From an uncultured Treponema sp. (GTDB lineage Bacteria > Spirochaetota > Spirochaetia > Treponematales > Treponemataceae): a stretch of 64,000 nucleotides of DNA. A program made the translations under genes and the position numbers. Where the stretch lies: contig CAMHMJ010000008.1 in the NCBI GenBank assembly GCA_946186185.1, forward strand, positions 34,574-98,573, read 5' to 3'. This document shows, piece after piece, positions 16,840 through 26,448 of the stretch. Below the pieces are notes generated by a model. It ran no database searches. It was not told where the DNA came from and worked only from the letters and a program-made list of their open reading frames with translations. Position 1 is the stretch's first letter. Every line of letters starts with the position of its first letter.

Positions 16840-18705
16840 ATGAAATTCAAGAATCTTTTGATAATTACCGTAACCTGTATTTTTCTTACTCTCATCGCAA
16901 GTCTGGTTTTAGGCTTTACCGCCTCAAATATTCCGGAGCTGATTTCCCATACCGTAAAAAATTACAAGCTCTGCCTTGCCCTTTCATTTTTCTGTAAATT
17001 TCTTCCTGCCGTTCTTTCCACCTCTTTTGTGCTGGGCTGGTCCTTCGACTTTGGAGAAAATTACCAGGGAAGCCGGGAACGCTTTTCTGCCGCAATGATA
17101 AACCGCTACAAGTTCATACTTCTTTCTGCCCTCAGCATTGTTTTGGTTTTAACCCTGTTTTCTGAAATCGTTGTTCCGGAAGTAAACCGCAAAAAAGAAG
17201 CCTACATTGAAATGCCTAAGCTTTCCAGAGAATACAAGCGTTTTGCACGAAATCTTTACGAAACCGAACGCTACGAAATGTCCCGGGAATACGCCCGTCT
17301 TGCAGTAGAGCTGGATCCTTCGGACAAGGACGCAATTTCCATCATGGACAAGGCAGAAATCGCCGCAAAGAAAATCGAAACTGTAGCTTCTAAAAGCAAC
17401 GTCATCGATATGACCGAGCTTCTGCCTTCAAAAATCGACCTTACCGTGGCTTCAAAGAGCAAAAACGCAAAAACGACTATTTCTGAACCCTACGCCCTTC
17501 TTTTACAGGCCGAGGAATGCCTTAAAAACGAAGATTATTTTAATGCTCATTTTCTGTGCCAGGAAGCAATCCGGCTTACAAATAAAAAAGATGTAAACTA
17601 TTCAAGAATGAGACAGGTTGCCGCCACTGCCTGGAACGAAATTTCCAAAACAAAGTTTGCCGGAACCACCGAGGAACAGGAAATTTTTGCCAAAAAACTG
17701 GAAGGCTACGGCGCGCTGCTTGAAAACGATAACCTTCACGCATATTACGTTTTCAAACACCTGTACGAAAGCGGAAAGAAGCTTGCACTTGATCCGGATG
17801 TTGAACGCTATCTTGAAATTGCGGAAGCCCGGCTTGAAAAACAGTATTTCTTCACCGATGAAACCATCAACCTTCAGAGCTTTGAAAGCTCTCACAATAT
17901 CCGTTTTAAAATTGACCACAAGGATGGAACCAGCGACGTTTACTTCATCAAGGGAATTACCGCCACCGGAAAAAAAGCGAACCTTACTCAATACCTGCGA
18001 GGCTTATGCATCTACACCATCGATGAGAAAGGAAACTATCTTTCCGGAAGCTACACTCCATACGCCAAGCTGAAGGAAATTTCAACTTCAATTTTTGATG
18101 CCTCCACCAAAAGACAGCTGGATATCGAAGAAAATATCAAAACCGTTCCGTACATCATTTTGAACTCCGTGGACCGGCTGCAGGAAGGAAAGATTAACTC
18201 TGCGATTCCGGTAAAGGGCGAAAACAGATTTGAAAACGGCTTCATAATTCTTCCCATTGAATTCAGCAGCTTTGAAATCTTAAAGGACATTTCCAAGGGA
18301 ATTAACAATATCAGCCTGAATTCAGCGTTAAAGTTCGTAAAGATGGCGGATAAATACGGTTTTGCCCGGGAAACCTACCTTATTTCAATCTTTAACAGAC
18401 TTATGTACCCGATTTTCATCCTCATTTTCCTTATTACCCTGGCCATCGGAGCCTGGCACGGACGGCTTCCGCCAAATTCCGTATTTAAGTTCAAGTGGAT
18501 TATCGTTTTCCCAATCTTTATCGTGATTAGTTACGGTCTGTACCAGTTCGTTTACTTCGGCTTCAAAATGGTAAACTGCAGTATTCTGGGAATTGCCGGA
18601 CCTAACGCATCCTTCATCGCAGGAAGCATTCTGTACGCACTGCTTTTCATCATCATGTCGGTTTCCTTCTGTTCATGCAAAAACTCCATGAACCAGTTAA
18701 GGTAA
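16840..18705 (+). CDS. Large membrane protein with TPR-like soluble region
   Basis: 621 residues: three hydrophobic segments at the N-terminus (about 5-27, 45-67, 90-108), a soluble domain of ~420 residues, and three C-terminal membrane segments (about 520-540, 552-572, 585-608). The soluble part includes TPR-like helices (YETERYEMSREYARLAVELD, then DPSDKDAI) and a second helical pair near 210-250. The layout recalls permease-like LptF/LptG but no sequence motif supports that. SD GGGAG upstream. Partner of the 15819 gene by position. Function unknown. Confidence 0.72.
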   Translation: MKFKNLLIITVTCIFLTLIASLVLGFTASNIPELISHTVKNYKLCLALSFFCKFLPAVLSTSFVLGWSFDFGENYQGSRERFSAAMINRYKFILLSALSIVLVLTLFSEIVVPEVNRKKEAYIEMPKLSREYKRFARNLYETERYEMSREYARLAVELDPSDKDAISIMDKAEIAAKKIETVASKSNVIDMTELLPSKIDLTVASKSKNAKTTISEPYALLLQAEECLKNEDYFNAHFLCQEAIRLTNKKDVNYSRMRQVAATAWNEISKTKFAGTTEEQEIFAKKLEGYGALLENDNLHAYYVFKHLYESGKKLALDPDVERYLEIAEARLEKQYFFTDETINLQSFESSHNIRFKIDHKDGTSDVYFIKGITATGKKANLTQYLRGLCIYTIDEKGNYLSGSYTPYAKLKEISTSIFDASTKRQLDIEENIKTVPYIILNSVDRLQEGKINSAIPVKGENRFENGFIILPIEFSSFEILKDISKGINNISLNSALKFVKMADKYGFARETYLISIFNRLMYPIFILIFLITLAIGAWHGRLPPNSVFKFKWIIVFPIFIVISYGLYQFVYFGFKMVNCSILGIAGPNASFIAGSILYALLFIIMSVSFCSCKNSMNQLR

Positions 18706-18829
18706 CCAGATTGATTAGTAGAGCACGGCTGGTTAGCAAATACAGCCAGATTCGCCGTCCAGATACACCATAGTAACCAGCACGGTGTCATTCAAGATGT
18801 GGTCAGGGTTCCCCTCGGTGTTTTTTCGT

Positions 18830-18837
18830 GCTATAAT
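18830..18837 (+). promoter_or_regulatory. Extended -10 promoter, leaderless start
   Basis: TGCTATAAT ends 6 nt before the ATG at 18844, with no Shine-Dalgarno between; the -35 region is weak. Transcription would begin at or within a base or two of the ATG. Confidence 0.6.
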
Positions 18838-18843
18838 GTGTGC

Positions 18844-20157
18844 ATGAAATTCACCAGTACAAGGAATCAAAGAACTTCTGCGGACTTTTCTTCTGCAATT
18901 TTGAACTGTATGCCTCAGGACGGCGGGCTTTATGTTCCCTGCCAGACCGCAGACCTGCGCCGCTGGATTCTCTTTATGGACGAAAAAACAAAATTTTCTT
19001 CCATTGCAGGTTCCCTTACTTCCGCATTTATAAACGATGAATTTTCTCCGATTATCTGTGAAACAATCGCAACAAACGCGTTTAAATTCTCGCCGGAAAT
19101 CAGGCAGCTGGACGAAAACCTCTATATTCTGGAGCTTTTCCACACGCCAACAGGAATGCACCGGGACTTTGGGCTTTCCTTTCTGACCTCCTGCATCGAA
19201 ACAATTCTTACACTCCGGGGCGGTTCTTCCGTCTTTCTGGATGTTTCAACCGGTGAACTTGGCGCCAGCCTTGCCCTTGCACTGAGAAATAAAAAACACC
19301 TTAAGGCCGTAATCGTATATCCAAAGGGAAAAATTCGGGGAATCGATCAAAGGGATTTTATCTGGAACGGCGGAAATATTCTTCCGGTTGAAGTTGACGG
19401 AACTGAGCAGGACTGCCACCAGATTGTACGCACCGTTTTTGGAGACCGGGATTTTATCGAAAAAAACTGTATCACCGTTGCAAACACCGCAAATATCGGC
19501 CGCCTTCTGCCTCAGGCATTTTTCTATCCTTACGCCTTTTCCAGAATTAAAAGCCGAATCAGCGGTTCCATCGAATATGCCCTTGCACCGGGAAACTATT
19601 CAAACCTTGTTGCGGGACTTTACGCCTGGCAGTTTGCCCTTCCCTTGAACGGCTTTGTAATTCCTGCAACTCAGGACATTTCCGTTGACGCTAAAGGCTC
19701 TCCGATTCTTCTGGATTCCGTGGTTCCCCTAGAAAAGCGGGAAAGCGCCGATCCTTCGGAGCCTTCAAACATCGAACGCCTTGAAAATGTTTTCAGGGCA
19801 AACAGCATGATGATGAAGCATTTTATCTATCCTCAGGCAATTGAAAAGAACGATGTTGACCGGGCCGCAAAAGAGCTTTTTACAAAATACGGACTTTATG
19901 CCGACCGACACACCGCCCGGGCCTTTGCCGCCATCGATTCCCGAAAGAAAAACGGCCGTGGCGAAACCGACGGAGTTACAACGGTTCTTATTGCCCGGGA
20001 CTCACCGTGCCTTTCTGAAGAATATGTTCGCCACACACTGGGTGAAGTTCCTGAAATGCCGGAATCTATCCGGGAAACCTTCAAGCCGGTTCAGCTGAAC
20101 CGCCCTCTTATCAAGACCCCGGAAGAACTTAAAGGGCTTTTTAGTACACTAAATTAA
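18844..20157 (+). CDS. Threonine synthase homologue lacking the PLP lysine
   Basis: 437 residues, fold-type II PLP-enzyme family, ThrC branch: MKFTSTRN at the start, QDGGLYVP, ELFHTPTG, and alignable stretches to the end. True ThrC has the Schiff-base Lys in FKDFG; here the same place reads HRDFG, with Arg107 encoded by CGG at 19162-19164. Other cofactor motifs are also altered: SGDTG reads TGELG and SGNFG reads PGNYS. The frame is intact and unbroken, so it is a maintained gene rather than a decaying one. Start moved to 18844 because homology begins there. Probably a pseudoenzyme or an enzyme with a different reaction; annotation as threonine synthase would be misleading. Confidence 0.82.
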   Translation: MKFTSTRNQRTSADFSSAILNCMPQDGGLYVPCQTADLRRWILFMDEKTKFSSIAGSLTSAFINDEFSPIICETIATNAFKFSPEIRQLDENLYILELFHTPTGMHRDFGLSFLTSCIETILTLRGGSSVFLDVSTGELGASLALALRNKKHLKAVIVYPKGKIRGIDQRDFIWNGGNILPVEVDGTEQDCHQIVRTVFGDRDFIEKNCITVANTANIGRLLPQAFFYPYAFSRIKSRISGSIEYALAPGNYSNLVAGLYAWQFALPLNGFVIPATQDISVDAKGSPILLDSVVPLEKRESADPSEPSNIERLENVFRANSMMMKHFIYPQAIEKNDVDRAAKELFTKYGLYADRHTARAFAAIDSRKKNGRGETDGVTTVLIARDSPCLSEEYVRHTLGEVPEMPESIRETFKPVQLNRPLIKTPEELKGLFSTLN

Positions 20158-20174
20158 TTAAGGCTAGTTATCCA

Positions 20175-20222
20175 GAATAAAAGCCCGTTCTAAGCTTTCA
20201 CTTAAAACGGGCTTTTATTCTT
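20175..20222. terminator. Bidirectional intrinsic terminator
   Basis: GAATAAAAGCCCGTT (20175-20189) and AACGGGCTTTTATTC (20206-20220) are perfect 15-bp arms with a 16-nt loop, with A-rich and T-rich sides. It lies between the converging ThrC-like and GH13 genes and can serve both. Confidence 0.92.
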
Positions 20223-20318
20223 TTGCCGGATTTTAGATTTTCAGATACAAAAACTGGCTGGCGGCAGAACTCCGTCCACACCAGTTTTTAATCATTATTT
20301 TCAGCACCGGCATTCAAG

Positions 20319-23300
20319 TTATTTCTTTGACTTTGCTTTTGAAGCCGACTTTTCCGACTTTGCAGAAGCCTTTGCTGTCTTTGCAGTTCCAGCTGCCTTA
20401 GCTTTAGAAGCTTTTTCAGCAGGAGCAAAAACCTTTACAAATTCTTCACACTTGTAGCCGGAATCTTCCTTTGCCTTAAGAACAGCTTTGAATTCCTTAA
20501 GGATTGCTTCTTCTTCCTTAGTATCAAGAAGTGCCAGAGCAAAGGCAACCTTAATACTGGACTCAACTACTTCCTTGTTGAACCATACTGTTCCGTTGAA
20601 TGCGTTTGCTCCGGAAAGAAGTGGAGCCGTATCATCATCGGCAAGTGCTTTTACAAGCTTGTAAGCCCCGGCTTTTGCATCCTTTGCCATCAAAGCAGCG
20701 TCAGTTGAGCGGGAAAGTACAAAAATCTTAGAAAGCTCGTAGCGGACATCGCATTTTGCAGCACCTGCACTCTGGAAGTACTCGTTGAACTTACGAGCGA
20801 ATGCCCAGCGTTCTGCAAGACCAGCCTTTGCGTATTCCTTAACCATTTCGTAAGCAACAAGGAGCATAGGAAGAGCGCCGCTGTTTGTAAAGGCGGTTTC
20901 AAGGAATGAATCAGCGTCTTTTGCCTTAGAAAGAGCAGCGATTACGTCGTCGGAAAGTTTTCCCTTCTTAGAAGCAACGATTCCAAGGATTCGAACCAAA
21001 GAATCAGCGAATGCCTTGTACTGCTTTTCTGGAGCAGGCATCTTTATGTCTCCTGCAAACTCATTTGCCTTTGTATAGAATGCGATTGCCGCAGATTCGA
21101 AGGTGGAAACGATTTCCTTTGCCTTTTCTTTAAGTTTAGCAGCAGAAAGTTTTTCTTCAGCAGGAGCCAAAAGTCCGTTTACTGCAGGAATTACTCCGGT
21201 TGCAAATGAAGCAAACGGATGGTAGAGGTCGCGATAGCAGATTTCCTGCCATTCAGCTTCCAAATCGTAGCAGCCGCGTCCCTGGAGTGAGTCGCAAAGA
21301 ATCTGATACTTGTGGTCAGCACCGTCAGTAACTTCTTTGATATCCATATAAACCTGATATTCAAAGCCGTTCAAACCGATGTAAAGACCGCGTTCGCAGA
21401 TTTCCTGGCTTCGGCGGATAAACCACATTCCACTTCTGTGCTCGCGGAAAATACAGAACTTGTTGTTTTCACCGTGGAGGTTCAAACCTTCGGAAATTGA
21501 CTTAGAGCGCATTTCGACGTGCTGTTCGTCGCCACTTCCGATTTTTACTGCATATTCACAAGACTGCTTAATCCAACCCTGAGCGCGCTCATACTTGTTA
21601 TTATAGAAAACAACAGAATATTCGTTTCCTGCGCTGTTTGAATAAGCAAAAATATTTTCGTTTACGTGACCATTGTCCCATACATCGTAGAAGAGGAAGT
21701 TTTCTACGTTTGCGAAAACATAGCGCTTCTTCATGAGAGGGAAAATTTCACGCCAGTGACGGTCTACAAGCCACTGATCTGGAGTTTCGTTTTTGTATGC
21801 CTTTGTAAACTCCATTCCGTACTTTTCAGTGTAACCTTCAATCTGTCCATGACCGAACATTGGAAGTCCAGGCATTGTTACCATCAAAGTACATACACCA
21901 AAGTATTTGTCGTCCTTTCCGAACTGAGCAACCGCTGTATCTTCGTCAGGGTTGTTCATGAAGTTTACGTATCGCTTCAAAATCTGAGGGTCAAACTTGA
22001 TGGTGTTCTTTACAGAATCGCGGTACTTCTGGTTTTCCTCTTTTTTGAGCATGTTCATGAATGCCGAGTTATAAACGCGGTGCATACCTAAAGTTCGAAC
22101 GAAGTAGCCTTCCATCATCCAGAAAGCTTCAGCCAAAAGCAATGTGTCTGGAACTTCCTTTGCAACACGGTCTACAACTTCACGCCAGAATTCGTTAGGG
22201 ATTCTAGCCTCAAATTCCTGGTCGGTGAGCGCATATTCTGAGCGGGAGTAGATGTCGCCACCATTTCCCGGACGAGGATACCAGAGTCGGCGGATTGATT
22301 TTTTTGCAAGAACCATAGCCGCATCAAAACGGATAATCGGGAAGTTTCGGGCAACATGGAGAATATCCTGCATAACTGCTTCGCGAGCTTCTGGATTCAA
22401 GAAGTCAATCTGAGCAGTATCGTTCCAAGGCATACCAGTTCCGTCGTTTCCGTGGTAAATGTAGCGGGTGTCGCCGTTGCGGAAATCTACGCGCTTAAAT
22501 ACAACTGAACAGTCTGAATGATTGTAGTAGTGGTCTTCAAGCCAGACACCAACATTTGGATCCCAGGAAAGGTTTTCGCCGTTGAAGGTATATGAAGGGC
22601 TTGGAGGATCCCGACGCTGAACGAAAAGGTCCGGTCGGTTTACAACCCACTGACTGTCCATACCTGTGTGGTTAGGAACCATATCTGAAGCAAGACGGAT
22701 TCCTCGCTGCCACAAGCGGGTTCTAAGGTTTCCAAGGGCATCCCATCCACCGATATTTTCAGCAATATTATAGTCGTAAAGTGAGTAAGCAGAAGCGGCA
22801 GCCTCAGGGTTTCCGCAAAGCTGTTTAATGCGCTTAGAAGCATTTGAACGGCTCCAGAGACCAATAAGCCAGAGTCCGGTAAATCCTTCGTCCCGGAGAG
22901 TATCAAGTTCTTCATCCGGAATCTGGTCAAGGCGGGTAATTGGCCTTTCGTATTTCTTTGTAAGCTGATCCAGCCATACAAGAACGGTTTTTGCCATCAA
23001 AACTACGCAAGGCATCCAGTCACGGTCAGGACTGAAGCGTTCATATTCCTTCATAAGACCGTCGTAGTTGTAAGGCTCCATGTTTACTTCGCCACCGTTA
23101 ATAGGACCTGCCTTCCAGAACATTTTTTCTTCTTCTGTAAGGGTGTCAATTCCGGCAAGAAGACGGCGCAGCCATTCACCAAGCAAATCTGCCCAGTACT
23201 GACGGATGTAGTCCAGCTGACCTTTGAGGCTTTCTGGAGAGAAGACAATTGGCTCACGAAGCATATTAATGAGGTCGTGGTTGAAAGGACCGAATTTTGG

Positions 23301-23903
23301 CAAATTCTGGAAAGTTTTCTGAATTGTAGCCCAACTTGCTTCATAAAGCTTGTTCTTGGAAAGCTTTTCATCATTGAACATGATTGCAAAAGGCTTAAAA
23401 GCAGGGTTTTCATTTGCAAGGTGGAGCATGATAAGCTCTTCCAGAGTCTGTTCCCGATTTGTGCGGGTAAGGCCAGTTCCTTCATCAAGGCAAGTTTTTT
23501 CAAGATATTCTTTTGCGCTCAATTTTCCCTGATATACTTCTACAGGAGGGAATTCTTCGCAGAATTCCAGAAGAAGCTTATCAACTTCAGCCTTTGTATA
23601 CTGAGAATCCAGCTCTGCAAGAACACTTTTAAAAGCGTCTGTCTGCTTGTCCCGGCGGTAGAGCATACAAACATAGTGGAAAATTTCGTCGATAAGTCCC
23701 ATTGCGTTAAGGGAACCGGCAGAAATTCTTTTATCGTTCTGTCCTCTGGAATCAAAAACCTTATTCAATTTTTCCGCAAAAAGGCGGACTGCTTTTAAAT
23801 TTGCAAGAATTACATTTCCGCTGGAAGCGTAAAGTCTCTCGTCAAAATTACACAGATCTCGAATCTGTTTGCTTACGTGGAACTCGTTGTAAGAGATTTC
23901 CAT
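20319..23903 (-). CDS. Giant GH13 alpha-amylase-family enzyme
   Basis: 1194 residues from ATG 23903 (GGAGG 8 nt upstream, inside malQ). Acts on alpha-glucans; no signal peptide, so cytoplasmic. The N-terminal ~330 residues are helical and unassigned. The GH13 barrel follows: region I DMVPNHTG (~405), region II IRFDAAMV with the nucleophile Asp (~521), acid/base Glu in LLLAEAFW (~589), and region IV NNPDEDTAV (~650), where the usual His of NHD is replaced by Pro. The region after ~800 is helical, and the last ~35 residues are Ala/Lys/Ser-rich. Coupled to malQ with a 1-nt gap, so both work on maltodextrins. Exact specificity is unknown. Confidence 0.85.
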   Translation of the reverse strand: MEISYNEFHVSKQIRDLCNFDERLYASSGNVILANLKAVRLFAEKLNKVFDSRGQNDKRISAGSLNAMGLIDEIFHYVCMLYRRDKQTDAFKSVLAELDSQYTKAEVDKLLLEFCEEFPPVEVYQGKLSAKEYLEKTCLDEGTGLTRTNREQTLEELIMLHLANENPAFKPFAIMFNDEKLSKNKLYEASWATIQKTFQNLPKFGPFNHDLINMLREPIVFSPESLKGQLDYIRQYWADLLGEWLRRLLAGIDTLTEEEKMFWKAGPINGGEVNMEPYNYDGLMKEYERFSPDRDWMPCVVLMAKTVLVWLDQLTKKYERPITRLDQIPDEELDTLRDEGFTGLWLIGLWSRSNASKRIKQLCGNPEAAASAYSLYDYNIAENIGGWDALGNLRTRLWQRGIRLASDMVPNHTGMDSQWVVNRPDLFVQRRDPPSPSYTFNGENLSWDPNVGVWLEDHYYNHSDCSVVFKRVDFRNGDTRYIYHGNDGTGMPWNDTAQIDFLNPEAREAVMQDILHVARNFPIIRFDAAMVLAKKSIRRLWYPRPGNGGDIYSRSEYALTDQEFEARIPNEFWREVVDRVAKEVPDTLLLAEAFWMMEGYFVRTLGMHRVYNSAFMNMLKKEENQKYRDSVKNTIKFDPQILKRYVNFMNNPDEDTAVAQFGKDDKYFGVCTLMVTMPGLPMFGHGQIEGYTEKYGMEFTKAYKNETPDQWLVDRHWREIFPLMKKRYVFANVENFLFYDVWDNGHVNENIFAYSNSAGNEYSVVFYNNKYERAQGWIKQSCEYAVKIGSGDEQHVEMRSKSISEGLNLHGENNKFCIFREHRSGMWFIRRSQEICERGLYIGLNGFEYQVYMDIKEVTDGADHKYQILCDSLQGRGCYDLEAEWQEICYRDLYHPFASFATGVIPAVNGLLAPAEEKLSAAKLKEKAKEIVSTFESAAIAFYTKANEFAGDIKMPAPEKQYKAFADSLVRILGIVASKKGKLSDDVIAALSKAKDADSFLETAFTNSGALPMLLVAYEMVKEYAKAGLAERWAFARKFNEYFQSAGAAKCDVRYELSKIFVLSRSTDAALMAKDAKAGAYKLVKALADDDTAPLLSGANAFNGTVWFNKEVVESSIKVAFALALLDTKEEEAILKEFKAVLKAKEDSGYKCEEFVKVFAPAEKASKAKAAGTAKTAKASAKSEKSASKAKSKK

Positions 23904-23904
23904 A

Positions 23905-25989
23905 TTATTTTCCTCCATTGTGAGCATCTGCAATTCCTTTAATTTTTGCAACAAGACTTTCATCTTTTGAAATATCTTCAAGAAGAGCAGGCAATCTATA
24001 TGTCCAGTTAAATTCCGAAACAGTTCCCGGAATGTTTATTCTTTCATCATCTGAGTTTTCAAGCCAGTATTTTTTCTCCATAGATAGGAAATCCTGGAGA
24101 GGGTGAATACAGAAGTCGCTGTTTGCAGTTGCAAGAGCCTTAAGGAAGGCCTCTCCCTTTTCAGGACTATATCCTTCATCAGCAAGGCGGCGCTTTGCAT
24201 CGTTGTCCCAGCCTTCAATTCCAAAGAACTGAGGATAGGTGCGGACAAATTCCTGAACTCCACCCTTGTCTTCATCCCACCACTGGCGGAGAGTAGAAGA
24301 ATCGTGTACAGAAGAAGTACAAACCGAAAGCTTTGGAAGGTCATTAAAGAGAACAAAAGGCATTTCCGGCTGAATATTCCATTTTCTGCACCAGCGGTAA
24401 ACGCGAAGTGAAAGAATTCCGTTTTTATCCATTACGTATGGAAGACAAGGAAGGTTTGCCCCCAGATCTTCACCGCAAGGAATCATATTTACGCTGTTTG
24501 TAAGGGCAGAAAGAATTTCGTCAGACTGAGTTTCCCAGAGTTTATTCTGCTGGTTTTCTGCATTTTCAATCTGCTGTTTGAGGCGCCACTGTTCGTCCCC
24601 GTTCAAACTCTTCCATGAGGTTGAATCTGAATAAGTCCATACAGGAACAAAATTATCAGGCGTAATCTCGATTAATGCACGGTCATTCCAGTATTTGCTC
24701 AAAACACTCTTTACACGACCTTCAGCATCTCCCTGGCAAAGTGAAGACAAATCTGATTCGTAGAAATCTTTATCTCCCTGAACGCTCTTCTTAAAAAGCC
24801 AGAGTTCTTCGTTTCCGATTCTGTCGCAGAATTTTTCCAGAATTTTTGTTGCGCTATCGTGATTCCAGGTAATATCTTCAATTGCGCCTGTTGGAACATG
24901 AGGCTGAGAAAGCCAGCGGATTTTTCCGTCATCAAAACCGGCTGCGTTCAGGCATCTGCGGGACATTGGAACATAGGGATCTGTGTGTCCAAGAATTGCA
25001 GTGGTATCTCTGGTAGGAATTGCCCAGATTCTGAAGAAGCCCAGAATGTGGTCCAGACGGTAAGCTGAATAATACTGTTCGGCAGACTTCAGACGGTCCT
25101 TCCACCAGGAATAATCGTGTTCCTTAAGGTAAGCCCAGTTATAGGTCGGGAAGCCCCAGTTCTGTCCGCTTGGATTTTCGTTATCAACAGGAGAACCTGC
25201 ACGAAGATTCTGGTTAAAAATGCCAGGAAGAGCCCAGGCATCACAGGAATCTTCGTTCATCAGGATAGGCATGTCGCCCTTTAAGAGAATTCCCGCTTTT
25301 TTTACAGCGTCGCAGGCCTTTTTGAACTGTTCGGCAGCCCTCATCTGAGTCCAGGCGTAGAAAAGGTTTTCTTTCTGATTGGAAGCCTTTGTCCAGCGGG
25401 CTTTTATTTCTTTTTCTGAAACAATCTGGTCTTTTTCGTCCCAGCTTTTCCAGCTTGCCTGCATGTATTTGTATTTTAAAGATTTGTAGACAGCATAGTT
25501 TACAATCCATGGATTTTTCTTGATCCATTTTTCAAGTTCTGCGTCTGCAGCTGCGTTTTTTGCGATTTCTGTGGTTTCATAAAGAGCGCGCAAAAGTTCG
25601 TCTTTTTTGGTAAGAACTTTTTCGTAATTGTAGCGCACTTTTGCATCGTAAGGATTATCTTTTACGAAAGAGTCGTAATTTTTTGCAAATTTTTTATCTG
25701 CTTCGTAAAGTGCCTTGAATTCAGGCAGTTCTTTTAAATCTATATAAATTGGATGAAGAGCAAATGCTGAAAGTCCGCTGTAAGGAGAAGACTGCATTCC
25801 TGTATCATTGACCGGTAAAAGCTGAATCAAACCGATTCCTGCTTTTTTACAAAACTTTGCTAAATCCGGAAGTACTGTATACTCACCGATTACCGTATTT
25901 TTTTTTGTGCAAACGGCACCCAAAGGAATTGAAATGCCGGTTATTCGTGATGATGCCAATCTGGCTTTATTATCTTTTGTATTACCCAT
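23905..25989 (-). CDS. malQ: 4-alpha-glucanotransferase (amylomaltase, GH77)
   Basis: Transfers alpha-1,4-glucan segments between maltodextrins, releasing glucose; cytoplasmic. 694 residues. Motifs: SPYSGLSAFALHPIYIDL near the N-terminus, nucleophile in YRLDHILGFFRIW, acid/base in CGEDLG, and VHDSSTLRQWW. The LDHILGFFRIW form is that of DPE2-type GH77 enzymes, but the starch-binding domains of plant DPE2 are absent. The ATG has no SD; instead TATAAT lies 7 nt upstream, suggesting a leaderless message. The last codons contain the Shine-Dalgarno for the downstream GH13 gene, coupling the two. Confidence 0.95.
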   Translation of the reverse strand: MGNTKDNKARLASSRITGISIPLGAVCTKKNTVIGEYTVLPDLAKFCKKAGIGLIQLLPVNDTGMQSSPYSGLSAFALHPIYIDLKELPEFKALYEADKKFAKNYDSFVKDNPYDAKVRYNYEKVLTKKDELLRALYETTEIAKNAAADAELEKWIKKNPWIVNYAVYKSLKYKYMQASWKSWDEKDQIVSEKEIKARWTKASNQKENLFYAWTQMRAAEQFKKACDAVKKAGILLKGDMPILMNEDSCDAWALPGIFNQNLRAGSPVDNENPSGQNWGFPTYNWAYLKEHDYSWWKDRLKSAEQYYSAYRLDHILGFFRIWAIPTRDTTAILGHTDPYVPMSRRCLNAAGFDDGKIRWLSQPHVPTGAIEDITWNHDSATKILEKFCDRIGNEELWLFKKSVQGDKDFYESDLSSLCQGDAEGRVKSVLSKYWNDRALIEITPDNFVPVWTYSDSTSWKSLNGDEQWRLKQQIENAENQQNKLWETQSDEILSALTNSVNMIPCGEDLGANLPCLPYVMDKNGILSLRVYRWCRKWNIQPEMPFVLFNDLPKLSVCTSSVHDSSTLRQWWDEDKGGVQEFVRTYPQFFGIEGWDNDAKRRLADEGYSPEKGEAFLKALATANSDFCIHPLQDFLSMEKKYWLENSDDERINIPGTVSEFNWTYRLPALLEDISKDESLVAKIKGIADAHNGGK

Positions 25990-25996
25990 AGGATTT

Positions 25997-26025
25997 ATTA
26001 TACCACGAGAATTTTAAGATGTGAA
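25997..26025 (-). promoter_or_regulatory. malQ operon promoter, leaderless
   Basis: On the minus strand: TTCACA (26025-26020), 17-nt spacer, TATAAT (26002-25997) with extended -10 TGG in front, then AAATCCT and the ATG at 25989. Only 7 nt separate the -10 box from the start codon. Confidence 0.75.
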
Positions 26026-26277
26026 ATTTTTATTTAGAGAAGAAAAGAAGAATGAATGCAAATTTTTCTTCTTAATTTGTTAAAAAGTCGGCAATTTTTA
26101 TCTGCGCCTTCTTTTCGCTTTTTTATCTGCCCGCTCTTTCTACTGCCTTTATCCGCCTCTTATTTTTGCACTTTTTTTCAAGGCGTCTGGATAATTTCAT
26201 TCCCGTGCATTGGGAATAACTACAGATTATATTTTCTATCGTGGGAGAGGAGCACAAAGCTTTATTGAAAGAAAAAA

Positions 26278-26406
26278 GGAGGGGGAAGTCTCCCCCTGCG
26301 CTCCCAAGTCCTCACTCACGGTGGTTTCGACAAGCTCAACCACCGTTCGCTCCGGTCTTTTCCGCTACCCCTTCAAACGGGGGACACCCCCGTAACGCCC
26401 CCGTTA
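26278..26406. repeat. GC-rich intergenic hairpin element
   Basis: Abruptly GC-rich block in an AT-rich gap (25990-26448). Contains GAGGGGGAAGTCTCCCCCTG (a hairpin) followed by GCGCTC, the inverted pair GGTGGTT/AACCACC around TCGACAAGCTC, and ACGGGGG/CCCCCGT stems. The first unit is shared with 46.09 kb. The short + strand ORFs across it (26210-26486) look spurious. Nothing else recognised in the gap. Confidence 0.6.
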
Positions 26407-26448
26407 AAATTACTTGTAAGGAGGTAAAAAAGGATATGTTTAAACTCT

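Noticed and set aside
16840-18705. LptF/LptG permease
   Set aside because: Only the membrane layout is similar; no supporting motif.
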